Shown here: positions 1 to 12,270 of the stretch, one piece after another
How positions within the stretch are numbered: position 1 is the stretch's first letter
Layout of the letters: every line of letters begins with the position of its first letter
Assembly (NCBI GenBank): GCA_964006375.1
Contig: OZ023265.1
Coordinates: 116,263,858-116,327,857 of the forward strand
DNA length: 64,000 nucleotides
Source of the DNA: Tillus elongatus
Taxonomy: Eukaryota > Arthropoda > Insecta > Coleoptera > Cleridae
Reading direction: 5' to 3'
Notes under the pieces: model-generated
The model's input: the letters and a program-made list of their open reading frames with translations, nothing else
Told to the model about the DNA's origin: nothing
Database searches by the model: none
Made by a program: the position numbers and the translations under genes

Positions 1-637
1 ATCATATTTCTTAATTTACTATTGATTTATGACTGAACGGGGCCTGCAGGATTTAATTTTCGCGTCAAAAATTATCCATGCTTATTAGAAAAATCATCCA
101 TCTGATGCAGTTTCAGTCATTGTATAAGCTTTTAAGTACCAAAACCAGATTTAGGCATTTAGAAGCCCTACAGATGTTCCTATATATCACGGATGTAACT
201 TTATTACTGTAGACTGACTTAAGGTATATGCTGGCCAGACATGTGACGCATGGCGTGTGCCATTTGTCGCTTTATTACAATCCCCTATATCTACTCAACA
301 GCACATCCTCTGCAGAGACTGGGGAAAATATATTTTTTGCAACTGAATGCGGATATTAAAATTCTTGTCATCTGGAAATTACAGGGGGACTTCTTGTACT
401 AGAGTTTCTATTTCAATCTTAGTTATGTCTACTTTAAAATTCAATAACACTAAAAATCCTATAATAATAAGCTAAGAGGCTAAATGTTGTCATTTCCAAA
501 CACCAATATTATTTGTCAGATACAATTCAGCGCAAATTTAAATTAAAAAGAGTTATAAAATTTATCTCGTATACATTCAAAATAGAAGTAAATGTGTTGT
601 CCATTTAGTTTGAGTCCCGTTGAGCCTATTTATTTCT
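1..637. other. Anonymous AT-rich sequence
   Basis: I see no gene, recognisable repeat or RNA signal in this stretch. Frames are short and closed in all six readings. Confidence 0.6.
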
Positions 638-774
638 AAATGCAGATGTAAAGATTTCTTCTCTCGCTTCACAAGTGCTGGTTTTCGACAGCATCATCAA
701 AACGGCCACAGAGAGGAAAACCAACACTTGTGAATCCAGAGAAGCAGTATCTACATCTACAGTTTTAACATTTA
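638..774. repeat. Fold-back (inverted) repeat, same family as at 63725-63905
   Basis: The left arm (about 638-705) reads gcagatgtaaagatttcttc, then a segment with cacaagtgctggtttt. The right arm is its imperfect reverse complement, with aaaaccaacacttgtg and ending in tatctacatctac. The arms are about 60 bp with a short spacer. The centre, read on the minus strand, contains tgatgatg...gaaaacc, resembling the conserved core of hammerhead-type motifs found in Penelope-like elements. The same arms recur near the other end of the window. It may be a Penelope-like pseudo-LTR or a MITE. Confidence 0.65.
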
Positions 775-900
775 AGGACAATAATTAATAAACATATTTG
801 TTGCATCTTCTATGGATAATATGGCCATAATAGGCATCCTCGTCGTACACCCTTACTTATTTATCTTCAGTTTGACATATATTATGGTATATTGATTTTT

Positions 901-1149
901 GTATCCTTGCCCTGTACCTTTTCTCCCTTTAGTTCCAATTTCATATTTCTTAAAGTCTGTTACTATGCTTTATTTTTCCTATAGATTGAGAATTATAAGT
1001 CCATCCCTCCAAACCAATCCTTTTGTATCCTCGCCGTGTACCTTTTCTCCCTTTAGTTCCAATTTAATATATGTTAAAGTCTGTTACTTTGCTTTTTTTG
1101 TTCCTATAGACTCAGAATTATAAGTCGATCAGTCGATCCCTCTAAACGA
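901..1149. repeat. 124-bp tandem duplication, diverged
   Basis: Two adjacent copies are offset by 124 bp. Both contain gtaccttttctccctttag and then aagtctgttact, a T-rich run, and agaattataagt. A few substitutions and indels separate the copies. No coding potential is supported; a frame across it only reflects the pyrimidine-rich repeat. Confidence 0.75.
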
Positions 1150-2434
1150 ATCCAGCTCTCTTCATTATATGAAACAATATTTTTGAAGTTAAATTAGCGA
1201 TTTCTTTTCCCAGGTCTACGAAAAAATAAACGGTTCTCTATTTTTCTCAAGTCTCCCTTCTATTTTTGCATTGCTTCTCTATATATGTATAATATAGAAT
1301 TATATTCGAGGTACTTCTTTGGTCAAAATTTAATTTGTTTTTCTGGCCGATTTGCTTGTACCTAACGTTGGGTTTCGACCTATGAAAATGGCAACTTGAG
1401 CAAACACAAGTTTAAAACTTCTTTGCCAAATGATGCGCAGTAAAATTCATAACAATAAGTCAGCCTTGTGTCAGTTACGAAATAACTAACAGAGAATATA
1501 ATTAAAAATTCTCGATTCACAGGTATAGATTTCAATTAGATTTAGAATTTACGTAGCAGGCATTTGGTTTTACTCCTTCGCTCTTTAAGATCTATTGTAA
1601 CGCTACAATCTAAATCTGTAGCGCATCCTGCCCAGCTTTAATTCATTTATCAGTATGCAGCCTAGACTCGACAAAGGCTCGTTTGGTTTCTCCTCTCCGA
1701 GTAGCTGAAGCCCCAACCTCGTTGGGCTTTCGCATTGGCACAATACATTGGGGTGATTTTCGTCTGCTTGTCAAAATCTGCGCAGTAGTTTGTGTACCAG
1801 GAATATTTGTTTCATGTGCTTATTGAGTCGGCAGTGTTCTTTTAATACACCCACTATTATTCCGACGGCATTTTGCTTCTTCCTCGTAGGTCTTTGGTGA
1901 CCCGTTTCCACTGTTTTGAATTCGATTCTCGAATCAACTTTTTTGCCTTTCTGGGATCCAGTGCTAAAGGTGTTTTCGGACTGTGGTGTCCTCTGTTACC
2001 CTGGGCCTGCTTGTCAGAATTTCAGCCACATGGTGTCCTGGTAGTTAACATTTTCTCCTTGCCACCCGTCCGCCTTTCTTAGCTTGCAGTGACAATCTTT
2101 ATTACTGCAAGTAACAAGAGGAACAAGACTATGCGATTAGAGTCCCATATGTTCACATAAGGCACTAATAAAATGGGGTATGTCTGGTCACCCAGGGAAA
2201 CGTTGCTGCTGCTTATACCGTGAATTTAACCCTCGGTCAGTTATCTTACACCTTGGGCTTGGTTTTCGTTTTGAGAAACGAAAGAACACGTCAGTGTTGA
2301 GAAGAAACATAAGAAAGATGAAAAGAAAAGGGCCTCCCCAAAGACGAGTTCACAAAGCCATGCTTAGAAGGAAAAACCCTCCTTTTTCTTAAAATAATCG
2401 GCAACCCCCGTTAGTTTGTGTATCACTAAGGGTA
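1150..2434. other. No gene identified; a GC-richer island at about 1660-2100
   Basis: Most of the stretch is anonymous. The island at 1660-2100 has higher GC and a minus-strand reading of roughly 45 codons (about 1865-1995) that is lysine/arginine rich. It looks like decayed transposon protein sequence, but I cannot assign a family. The plus-strand frames at 1873-2082 and 2180-2392 show no recognisable domain. Confidence 0.35.
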
Positions 2435-2686
2435 ACATATACAGTTACACAAGAGTTCTTAAAATGCTGTCAGAAATAAATGTTTAAACAACTGTGATAC
2501 ATTACACTTCTAATGGGTTAAAATAATCGATTCCTATCTCATTTACCGCAAAATCTTAAAACATATACAGTTACACAAGAGTTCTTAAAATGCTGTCAGA
2601 AATAAATGTTTAAACAACTGTGATACATTACACTTCTAATGGGTTAAAATAATCGATTCCTATCTCATTTACCGCAAAATCTTAAA
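2435..2686. repeat. Exact 126-bp tandem duplication
   Basis: Positions 2435-2560 and 2561-2686 appear identical over the full 126 bp when read base by base. Each copy starts acatatacagttacacaaga and ends accgcaaaatcttaaa. Perfect identity next to strongly diverged repeats indicates either a very recent duplication or an assembly join error. Confidence 0.9.
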
Positions 2687-2693
2687 ACTGTCT

Positions 2694-3183
2694 TAAAAAT
2701 GTAGACTTTTGTGGCTTCCACTAGACTAACTGAATTATCTGAGTTAATCACCCGTGGTCTGCTGGTATTTCTGCCCAACGTTTCGTCTGCAAAATGTGTA
2801 TAGCAGTTGTAAACGAACATTTAGGCATAAATACCGACAGAATCTGGTTTATAAGTGTGGAGAACTAATCTAGTTCAAATGCACTTTGTCATATCTGTTA
2901 AAATTGCAGTTTTCTTTAGCCCTTTCGTTAGATTTACAATCTTAACAATATGCAATTTTAAAAATGTAGGCTTTTATGGCTTTTACTAGACTAGCAGAAT
3001 TATGTGGGTTATCCAGTCGTGCTCTGTAGACATTTGTACCCAACGTTTCGTTAACAAAATGTCTATAGCAGTTGTGAGCGAAACTTTAGGTAGAAATACC
3101 AACATAATTCAGATTGTGCAGGACTAAGCTAGTCCCAACACACTTTGTCACATGTGTTAAAAGAACAGTTTTCTTTTAGTGTC
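2694..3183. repeat. Two diverged ~240-bp direct repeats, each with an internal fold-back
   Basis: Unit one (about 2694-2926) and unit two (about 2957-3183) both run from aaaatgtag...ggctt through cccaacgtttcgt and tatagcagttgt to a ttttcttt end. Inside each, ggtattt..gcccaacgtttcg is the inverted counterpart of cgaacatttaggcataaatacc (unit one) and of its unit-two equivalent. The minus strand of each carries a GAAACGTTGGG core like that seen in Penelope-like tails. Assignment to that class is inference. Confidence 0.55.
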
Positions 3184-6100
3184 TCTGTTAACTTTTTGGC
3201 AAAACTTAAATAATATAATAGAGAAAAACAATGAAACGTTACCTTATTATGGCTCAGGAATAATATTTATGAGGCTAATATCCAGAGAAAACATACATAT
3301 TCACTAACAACTTAACAGCAGAGACAATTTATTTCTTGTGCGCTTTTATATAACTTATTGTGAACAGGATATAAACAAATTATTATTTAACACTATGGAC
3401 GAATGCATAACAATGGCTTTGCAATGTCGGAAACAAAATTGAATGGAGAAAGTTTAACATGACAAAATCTTTACACATTATAACAAATAATACAAATATA
3501 TAACTGGATACTCGAGACTCTTAACCTCAGCGGTCAGAAACATTAATTGAATTGTGTATAATTTGCAACGAATAAAAAAGCAAATACGTAAGGCATTTGG
3601 ACTTAATTATCGGTGTGCCAACGAAAATTGTACAAAACTACTTGCATTTTATTCTGAAAAATAGATGACAGAAGTTGCTACAAACTCACAAAAAATATTT
3701 GTCTTTTCTAGAGATGGTATGTATTTTTGTCTTTTCCACTCTGAAGATATTTGGTTTTATTCTCTGCTGCTGTTGTTTGGAATTAACAAAGACAACAGAC
3801 AAAACTCCAACTTTGACAACGTTTTGTATAGTTAAATGTACTTTTAAAATTAAACAGTTCTCCTGAGGATGTCTATTTAATGGCCGAAACGCGTAGAGTG
3901 TAAATACTATCCTGCCTGGAAGAAAAGCCTTTTTATTCAATTCGAGATAACTTTTTCAGATCCTGACGTTTTGGTAATGGTAAATGGGAGAGATAGATGA
4001 AGAGGAAACTCCTGACAAACCTGACACAATTGTTAAAATGCGGATGCTACAATGAAATGAAGATACCTGCTGGTGATAAAGTCATGATTGCGACAACAAT
4101 GCGACATAGCCTTAAGACTATTGTGATAATAATTACGTTGATGATGATGATGATGCTGATCATGATTGATTTTATAGTGTGTAAAATTTTTGAATATTAC
4201 AAAAAATACTAACTACTGTTTTACCTTCTTTCGTTTTTCGTTTTTTATATAATTCACATTAGATATTTAAGACTTATTTTATTATCCGCAGAAACATTTA
4301 CGTATTCTCGTAATAAATTATTAAAAAGGTCGGCTAGATCACTCAAAGAAGACGTACATCGATTAAAAATTAATGAATGAAAAAGAAATGATACCATGCT
4401 TTAAATTTGTCTGCAATTATGAGCCGATGCAAGTTTTCGATGGCAGGAAATTAATCAATTATAATTTAAAATTGCAGAAAAATGCATGAGAATCATGAAA
4501 ACGTTATCGGAAACAGAACTTGTATAGAGAAAGTTGAACATGATAAGATGATCTCCGTAATGAAATAAAAGTTGATTTTTTAATGAGTTAAAGCACGAGA
4601 TTGTTATTTTTACTTTGTAAGACAATGTAATCGATCATGGTAATTAATTTATCATGTTAATTTGCTTCTAAGAATTCAGACAGGAAACACATTTTAAAAT
4701 TTGAACCTTCTATTTCCTAGTATGTCAGTCAAGCAAACATATTTTGTCCGCAACACAACTTTTGCAAAGCAGAATCGGCTATAACTATATTTTCATAGAA
4801 GTATTAAAAAAAAAAGAATCAGATCTTGCTTCCGTTAATCGAAAACCCTAAAATGTAACAAAAATCAGATACCCCTTTTTGAAATAACCGCCGAATAAAA
4901 AGATATACTGTTGCTTTTAAAACTTTTAAGACCAATGTTGCTTCGAATGCTAAATTGCCTTCGGGCTGTTCTGCCGTAGTCGACACCACAGTAGACAAAC
5001 TCCGCACACAGCAGTCGTGGACTTGTTGAGGGGGGGGGGGGGTATCACACAGTCACTCACACCCACACACGCGCACTTATAGACAAAGGACATCGCCCAA
5101 AACTCATCAGAAACCGGCTTTTCCAAATTCGAGTGAAAAAATCCGCCTCGCAATGAAAATCTCACGTCAACTTTTTAATTTAGATAATATAAATTACTAT
5201 AGCAGATAACGGGATCCCGAGAATACACCAAAAAACAACTCGTCTCCAGTGTAGTGTATAAATGATTTGGCGTGAAAATTGTAAATACCAAAGGTGTCAA
5301 AGTTACACTGCACACAGTGTTTCATTATGTAAAAATTATTTGCAAGGGTTTTGAATTCTAATTCTGAGTCAATTATTGAAAATATGAATAAATTGTAAGA
5401 ATAGTTTCTTGTAGAAAGTTAAATTTTCAATCAAAAAGGTGCTTATACGTTTAATCGAATCTTTCATCCTGTGGATAGAATTATCAATTTAAAAGTCATA
5501 AAAAAAGAGTTTGGAGTTATCAAATAAAAAAAAATTTGGAAGAATTTTAAATTCAAATTCTGAGTAAAATATTGAAAATACAGAAAAATTGAGGAATACT
5601 TTTTTATAGGAAATTTAATATAGATATGCTGGAGTGGCTGCCTAAGGAGGATATAGATACGTCTAATGACTTGCTTCCTATATCACCAAAAGACGTGGCA
5701 GTCATGTGACGAATTACAATAGAGGGAGCACGCAATGCCCATGGAGTGAGTGAAGAATTAGAGGAGGCGGTGCCGCAGCCTATTTTTTACTCTTACTAAA
5801 TTCAATTTAATTCTTTATAGTGCACTTTAAACGTAGTATCATTTTTTCATCTTATTTCATAGAAAGAATGTAGTACATAGAAGACGTCAGTATTAACGCT
5901 TTTAGGTATTTTGTGGTATGGAGCAAAATGCATGAACATATAAAATAAATTAAATTATTTAAAAACTATAGCAAATCTTACGTAAGGGGGAGGAGGGGTT
6001 CCGTCACATTTCAGCAAATCTCACCAAGGAGGAGGGAGCGGTCCAAACTTTTGAAAAACAACTTCACATAAGGGAGGTCCCCTTAAGCTTACTCGCCTCG

Positions 6101-7050
6101 CGAACTGGGCTATTTGGTTTGTAAATATGAAACAAACTATGTTTTCGATATATAAACTTTTTGTCCCCGGGTTTGGTATCTTTTTCAAATGTTAAAATTC
6201 AATTTAGTAACTTTACTACTTTAGTATATAAATAATGACGAATAAAACATGAAATTGCAAAACTGGTCAGAAATTTTTTTAGCATCTTATTAGTCTAAAC
6301 CTCCTCTAAGCTATTTTGTTCCATAATAATTAGATAATAATCGAAATTCATTTTAATATGATAGGTGGCAAATCATCACCAAATTATACACATACTGCGC
6401 ACCAACAAAAAAACCTTATAAGTTTCAAGAAGTGAGACTAGAAATTTATTTGCCCTTTTCACTTCTGATTATGCGACAAATTTATTTTACCTATAAGACA
6501 GTCATCAATATGTCAAGCAAATTATATACTTGCAATAATTTCTAATCATGATATAAATTCCCATGCACCCATTTCACCACAGTTATGGAGAAATATTTCA
6601 CTTATAAGACAGGTTTATAATTAATGTGAGAAATTATGAAAATGAATTTTAATCGTCGATTTATTTTGTGTAATTCAAGCTTATTGCAGTATTCACATCA
6701 AACCATTAGTGTTATTTAGTCGATTGCTCGTAAAGTAGAATGATTGGTTAATATTTCTCGTTTCATTTTATAGTAAAATGTTATTACTGATCTGTTATTT
6801 AACCACAGGTGAACATGTGGATAATTGTCTATTTGCGTATATTAAACCTTAAGAAAACTGCTTCCATATTTAGTGTGAATTCTTTATAGCAATAAATGGC
6901 ACCCTGATCTGAATTTCAAAACAGTATTGCAATACACCGAGAATTCTACTAATGTCAATTTCTTTTGAATTTGCAATCCATCAATCGTGAAATATGAGGT
7001 CATATATTCAAGGTTTTATATATAATACAATTATTATTGCAAATAATGTA
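3184..7050. other. Anonymous AT-rich region with minor local repeats
   Basis: No gene is supported. Noted items are a tggccgaaacgcgtagag motif at about 3882-3899 preceded by ctcctgaggatg (hammerhead-like spacing, decayed), a run of about 12 G at 5031-5042 followed by a short CA-rich stretch, and a diverged direct repeat with units near 5345-5440 and 5545-5640 sharing attctgagt...tattgaaaata. Minus-strand frames at 4819-5165 run across the G tract and have no recognisable domain. Confidence 0.5.
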
Positions 7051-7197
7051 TTTGTAAACAGACTTCTACGACCCCAAAGCATTATAATTTCAGTTTTTAT
7101 TTGCAAACATTCTTCTACGACACCAAAACTTAATAACATAAGTTTTTATTTGTAAACTGTCTTCTACGACCCTAAAACATTATAACACCAGTTTCTT
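7051..7197. repeat. Three tandem copies of a 49-bp unit
   Basis: Units begin at 7051, 7100 and 7149. Each reads tttg.aaac...cttctacgac, then a C/A run and cagtttttat or a variant. Divergence is about 10-20 percent. No protein or RNA role is evident. Confidence 0.75.
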
Positions 7198-7381
7198 ATT
7201 TATTTTTGTAATACTTATTCAGAGAAAACCCGGATATTAATAACAAATCTAAACGCAGCAAGTGAGTTATAGTAGCGAAATTTTATAAAAATCTTTCAAA
7301 CAAAATTGGTACATATAGGTATTGCCTTTATAAAGTATTTGTTACATAGCAAAGTTGGATTCTATTGATTATGAGAAAATT

Positions 7382-7383
<2 letters not shown>

Positions 7384-7445
<62 letters not shown>
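7384..7445. repeat. (AT)n microsatellite
   Basis: About 31 uninterrupted AT units directly abut the left end of the DD41D transposon. Frames reading (YI)n across it are artefacts. Confidence 0.98.
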
Positions 7446-7449
<4 letters not shown>

Positions 7450-7734
7450 GGCGCATTGAAAACGAAACAGACCGATTTGCGTCATGAAATTTTTTTAAGA
7501 AACGCTGAAACACGTCAATTTTCGTATTGAGGGGGACATTTTTTGACATAAAACTCAACTTTGTTACATCAACCCCTCAAGGGTGGTGATAACAACCATT
7601 ATATTTTAAATAGGGAACGTGGGTCGAGTGATACATTATTTGTAAGACCTTTCTTTTCTGAATTCAGCACACTAATTTTTTTGGAAGTTTTATCAACTCG
7701 TTTAAAAATTATTCACAGTTGAAGAAGCAAAAAC

Positions 7735-7842
7735 GCATTTCACTCATTCCGATAAGAAATGTGCTGATAGTCAATGTTTTGTTGGTTTGTAAACAAAAAA
7801 TTGACTATCAGAACATTTCTTATCGGAATGAGAGAAATGCGG
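7735..7842. repeat. ~45-bp palindrome at the inner edge of the left terminal repeat
   Basis: The segment cattccgataagaaatgt...gatagtcaat is followed within about 15 bp by its reverse complement attgactatc...acatttcttatcggaatg. The inner end of the left terminal repeat has thus been copied in inverse orientation, forming a hairpin just upstream of the transposase start. No such hairpin is seen at the right end. Confidence 0.8.
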
Positions 7843-7905
7843 TTTATTATTTCAGTTTATCGGTCGGTTTGATACTCGATAATACTACCGAAAGTTAATT
7901 TTACA

Positions 7906-8938
7906 ATGGTGAATTCTGTAGAAGAAAGAGTTGAAATAATTACTCTTTTTTTAAAAACGATGACTGTGCCAACCGTACCGCAAATTTGTTTAATGAACGA
8001 CATCCGAACAGACATGTTAACAGAAAATCCATTTTGGAGTTAGTTGCAAAGTTTCGACAAAGTGGTTCAGTAGCCAACACAAAACGGGATCCTGAGCGTG
8101 AATTTCCGGTTAGAAATGAGACTAGTGAGTTTGAAGTTTTAGGACAAATTGCTGCATACCCAAGTTTGAGCATGAGAAAATTGGCCACTGTTTCAAACAC
8201 CAAAAGGAGAACTATTCAGCGAATATTGAAGCATCATAAATTTCACCCGTATAAAATTCATCTTGTACAACAACTGAATGAAAATAATTTTGATAGGCGG
8301 CTGGAGTTTTGTGAAGTTATAACTGCACGAATAGCTGATAACGGGAACTTTCTGTTATGTTTTTCAGACGAGTGTACGTTTTTATTAAACTCTACAGTCA
8401 ATCGTCATAATTGTCGTTATTGGGCAGATAATAATCCAAGAAATTTTCACGAAGTCCACACTCAAACTCCACAGAAATTGAACGTCTGGACTGGCATTTT
8501 TGGAGACCGTTTAATCGGACGAATTTTTCTTGATGGCAATTTGAGTGGCGAAACGTATTTGGAGTTACTAGAAGATATCGTTTACCCTCTACTACTTGAC
8601 ATTGTTGAAAATGATGATCGCTATCAAGAAAGGTGTTTCAACAAGATGGAGCTCCTCCGCATTTTTCACAATGTGTTAGAGAGTTTTTGAGCAGATAATT
8701 TCCAGAGCAATGGTTTGGGCGTAGATGTGCTATTGAGTGGCCCCCTAGATCACCGGATTTAACTCCTTTAGACTTCTTTCTATGGGGACACTTAAAGAGT
8801 AGAATTTATGCAACAGAACCGCAGTCTCTGGAAGAATTACGACGACGCATTGTTGAAGAATGCCGTCTAATAACTCCACAAATGCTCCAGAATGTCAGAG
8901 CTGGTTTTGAACGTCAATTTGAACATTTACTTAACTGA
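7906..8938 (+). pseudogene. DD41D transposase, broken by two frameshifts and one stop
   Basis: DDE/D transposase of the IS630-Tc1-mariner superfamily. The start at 7906 (MVNSVEERVEI) opens a helix-turn-helix region. A one-base loss in the T run near 7945-7955 shifts the frame, which resumes as LFNERHPNRHVNRKSILEL. The first catalytic aspartate is in LLCFSDECTFL (near 8368), the second in FQQDGAPPHF (near 8655) after a second one-base loss at about 8636-8642, and the third in SPDLTPLDFFLWGHL (near 8770). An in-frame TAA sits near 8694. There are 41 residues between the second and third aspartates, so DD41D. The gene ends FEHLLN-stop at 8938. No active protein is expected, but all three catalytic residues remain readable. 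Confidence 0.85.
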
Positions 8939-9315
8939 ATAAACATTTTTGAACGTTTGGTTTTATTTTTTAGTTTTTTTTTAAACAAAAAATTGACTAA
9001 TTAGTGCATTTCTTATCACAATGAATGAAATACGTTCTCGTAACTCCAACTGTGAATAATTTTTAAACGAGTTGATAAAACTTCCTGTGCTGAATTCAGA
9101 AAAGACAGAGCTTTCAAATGATGTAACACGCGACCCATGTTCCCTATTTACAATATAAGGGTTGTTATCACCACCATTAAGGGGTTGATGTGACAAAGTT
9201 GAGTTTTATGTCAAAACATGCCCCCCTCAATATTAAAATTGACGCGTTTCAGCGTTTCTTAAAAAACATTCTCTGGACGCAAATCGGTTAGTTTCGTTTT
9301 CAGTGCGCCACCCTG

Positions 9316-9457
<142 letters not shown>

Positions 9458-9503
9458 AAAAAATGATGAAAATGCGCTACCATAACGCACTTGCTGTATC
9501 CAA

Positions 9504-10505
9504 ACGGAATAACACTGACTGAAATGTGAGACCCTGCGAAGCACACTTTTTGCAATGTTTCTTGTCTAAGACCTGCCTTCGTTTAAGAATGTATTTTTAA
9601 GATTCACCAGCTGTGACGTTTCAAATAGCAAATTTGACGTTTCTAAAAGTACGTAAACATCTCTTACATTAATATAAACGTATCTTTTATTTTTTCTCAT
9701 TATTAAAAATAAGCGCGATTCGTTATAAATTTTTTACTGTGTTGTAGCGAAGTTTATCAATCAGATGAATTTCTTCTTTTTTATTGTTAATTTTTGCAAT
9801 TAATTTTAAAACCATAGCATTTCTGAAAAGAGAATGAAGAGATCTTTCAAATGAGGTATCAGAAGCCCCTACTTACTATTTTAAAATTTGGGGTTTGCAA
9901 CTGTCACTCGAAGGGGGTTGAATGTACGGATGAAGTTATCACGTTGCACACGTTGTCTTTTTGTAAGGTAAAATTTATGTATTTCGGAAATTTTTACAAA
10001 TATGCAGATTAATTGAGATACTGAATTTATTTCATTTGGCTGTTCCACAGTACGTTACTCATTATGGGATGTTAGGTTATATTTTGCAACATGCAGCAAC
10101 TAAGAAGGTCTTACACAAACATCATGCATACTCTTCTGCTGAATCAGTAAATCTTTTAATTAATTAGGAGAATATGTGATAGGTATGGAATGTCCAGTGG
10201 TGGACAAGTGCAGTTCCCGTTGTCCCACCATGGTCATCCATTCAAGTTCTTAATATATTCCCAAAAAAACATATTTTCACATACCGACAGCAGGCAAACG
10301 GGGGCCATAAACAAAATCACAATAATTAAATACAGAGAGCAGCAAAAACTCACAGATTATTCTTTTGGAATCTTTATTTAATACGTCTTTATGGCTGAAT
10401 AAAATATTTAATAAAATGTATGTTTTCTGGAGTGATTAATTAACATGGTCGATGAATCTGAGTTCGCCTTTAAGCATCACTCTCAGATTTTAACCGTGTT
10501 TCCTA
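9504..10505. other. Anonymous AT-rich sequence
   Basis: No gene, repeat or RNA feature recognised. The frame at 10190-10381 has no recognisable domain. Confidence 0.55.
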
Positions 10506-10509
10506 TTTT

Positions 10510-11220
10510 TAAGTGATTATTACCAATGTGTTACCTTTATAACCAAAAATTCTACCCTTTTCGGATTCAATCCAAGATTATGTCTATATAAAATCAAGTC
10601 TATATTTGTTAATGCGTCACTTAACATATTTTGAGCATTGCGTAAGTACGGATAATGAAAGCTGTGATAAATTTGCAAATCACCTGCATATTCAGGATGA
10701 TCAATAAAAATATAATCCAGAGTACTAGCAGTATATATTCTAAACAATAACGACCTTAGCACTGATCCCACAGGTACACCTGCAGCCAATACAAAGTAGC
10801 TCGAAAAAACGCCAGCACGCCTTGCTTATTGGCGTCGATCGGATAGGTATGAGTGCATAAAGACCCATCAGGGTCACAGCGCTGGGAGCGCGAAGGCCTA
10901 GACGCCTCATTAAGACAATCTACAAATCTGCAATCTGCTCTTTGACATCGATCGATAGGTATGAGTGCATACACTTGACGGCAGTTTGTCCTTAGCCATA
11001 AAGCTCCGTGCGAGAGTAATCCGAGAGCACCATAGTCGTCATTATATGCCTAACAGATGCCCTAAAAATATCATCACACACAAAAGCCAAAACAAAAGAC
11101 GTATTGTATACACCACGAAAACCTGACTGATACAAAAGCAGCACTTTAATTTTGGGTATATAATCATTATTCTGTATATACATAACGCTCTCGATCAATT
11201 TTGAAAGTATTGGCAATATA
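10510..11220 (-). pseudogene. CR1/Jockey-type non-LTR reverse transcriptase fragment
   Basis: Read from high to low coordinates, 11216-11000 gives ILSKLIESVMY, LLLYQSGFRGVYNT and VCDDIFRASV...TTMVLSDYSR, matching RT fingers/palm blocks (SKLIE, QSGFR, DDI/LDYSRAFD). After a disrupted middle (about 10800-10990), 10789-10520 gives AGVPVGSVLRSLLFRIYTAS, then EYAGDLQIYHSF, where the catalytic YADD has become YAGD, then LILYRHNLGLNPKRVEFLVI. The layout fits CR1/Jockey-like LINEs. Loss of a catalytic aspartate, stops and missing ends make it a fossil. Confidence 0.75.
10836..10972. repeat. Short direct repeat inside the damaged RT region
   Basis: The sequence ataggtatgagtgcata occurs at about 10844-10860 and again at about 10957-10973, each preceded by gatcg. 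The 113-bp offset probably reflects a local duplication or insertion within the RT gene. Confidence 0.6.
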
Positions 11221-11424
11221 ATTATGGATGGGGTCAGTAAACTGATATGGAGTAGATATTCTAGTAAACGACCTCAGCATTTTTCCAATCGGATGGAAAT
11301 TATGGAGGAAATACAGGGTAAAACCGCACCTTTATAACAGACAATTAACACGGTCGCTGATTCGGTATGTCTTTGACGCCAAGAGTAGCAGATTCTAATC
11401 ACAGAAGAAGCCTGGAAACATTTC

Positions 11425-11690
11425 GGCTTTTCAGTACAACAAAAATAAATGTCCGAACGTTCTGCCCTTCGGAGGGGTGCGAAACCGCCGGTACCGTATA
11501 CCTTGCGTTTTGGGTAGGTTAAATATCCATATACTATTTACAAACAGGCAGGGGTTCGGTAATGCACAATAAGCCAAAGGATGCAGTGCTATCGGGGCGG
11601 CAAAGACGCGGATGAACCCTGAGGGAAAAAAAGGAGTTCGGTAGCATTTTTCAGGGTGGTAAGGTGTAACTGTAACATAAATGTAAGCAG
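11425..11690 (+). repeat. Decayed SINE body (copy D)
   Basis: The stretch shares blocks in order with the intact SINEs at 32 and 55 kb: ttttcagtac, cgttctgcccttcggagggg, aggcaggggttcggta, and after an insertion cattttTcagggtggtaagg. The tRNA-like head and the 3' tail are not clearly preserved. It is interrupted at 11562-11635. Confidence 0.6.
11562..11635 (+). mobile_element. 74-bp GC-rich, A-tailed mini insertion with 8-bp target duplication
   Basis: The insert starts atgcacaataagccaaagg and ends in gagggaaaaaaagga. It is flanked by gttcggta at 11554-11561 and 11636-11643 and interrupts the SINE body. A second copy lies at 26463-26547 with its own different duplication. Short hairpins are visible (a cc-caaa-gg stem, then a cggc-aaa-gacg segment that is a perfect gcggc/gccgc stem in the other copy). 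A-tail plus target duplications indicate retroposition. Confidence 0.7.
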
Positions 11691-12270
11691 AAAATCATTA
11701 AGCTCACGCACTTGAATAAAAAAGTGGCTTGTTTGAGTAGCTATTAATATTTGTATGTTACCACGCAGTAAACATTAACTTGTACACAAAATGCCCCAGC
11801 ATTTCTTAAAAATGGCCAACTTTATGGTTTCGTTAAATTTTAAATGAAACTCAGGGTATAATTATTATTCGGAAAAAGTAGGTGAACTATCAAATTTTAA
11901 CTTTACGTAATTTGGTGAGTGTATGTTTTTGTTGTTTTATCAAGCACATTTTCCCACCAACATTGCATGATTCTGTGATAGGTACATATTAAATAATGTA
12001 ATAAATAGTTCCGTTTTAATAGACGTAATTACTAGGTTTGCATGTTTAGAAATGTTAAATTTAATAACTGAGAAAACCAGGATTTTTGAATAAAAATCTG
12101 GGCCACTACTAGGTGGCATTTATTTAAAATATCTACAAATTAAAAGTATGCGATTTAACAGACGCGTCAGATAATTATGCTGCAGCGCTTCTTTTAGGTA
12201 GTCGCAGGTTATAATCTTCTCGTTAATAATCGAGCTTTCTTTCCGATGTGGTAGTTTATATTATTATGTA

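Larger units (their letters stand above)
7444..9315 (+). mobile_element. DD41D-type Tc1/mariner transposon with ~330-bp terminal inverted repeats
   Basis: The ends read agggtggcgca (left) and tgcgccaccctg (right), each next to TA, as expected for the IS630-Tc1-mariner superfamily. The inverted similarity continues for about 330 bp on each side (7444-7787 and about 8975-9315), which is very long for the superfamily. The arms share tcaactcgtttaaaaattat and gacataaaactcaactttg; the left arm has a small extra insert near 7672-7695. Total length is about 1.87 kb with one broken transposase gene inside. Both ends sit in (AT)n DNA. Spacing of the catalytic residues points to the DD41D (rosa-like) branch. 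Confidence 0.85.

Noticed and set aside
2435..3183. CRISPR-like array
   Set aside because: The repeats are long, only two units each and have no regular spacers; the organism is eukaryotic.
4819..5165. Two overlapping minus-strand frames
   Set aside because: They cross a G tract and CA-rich simple sequence and show no domain.
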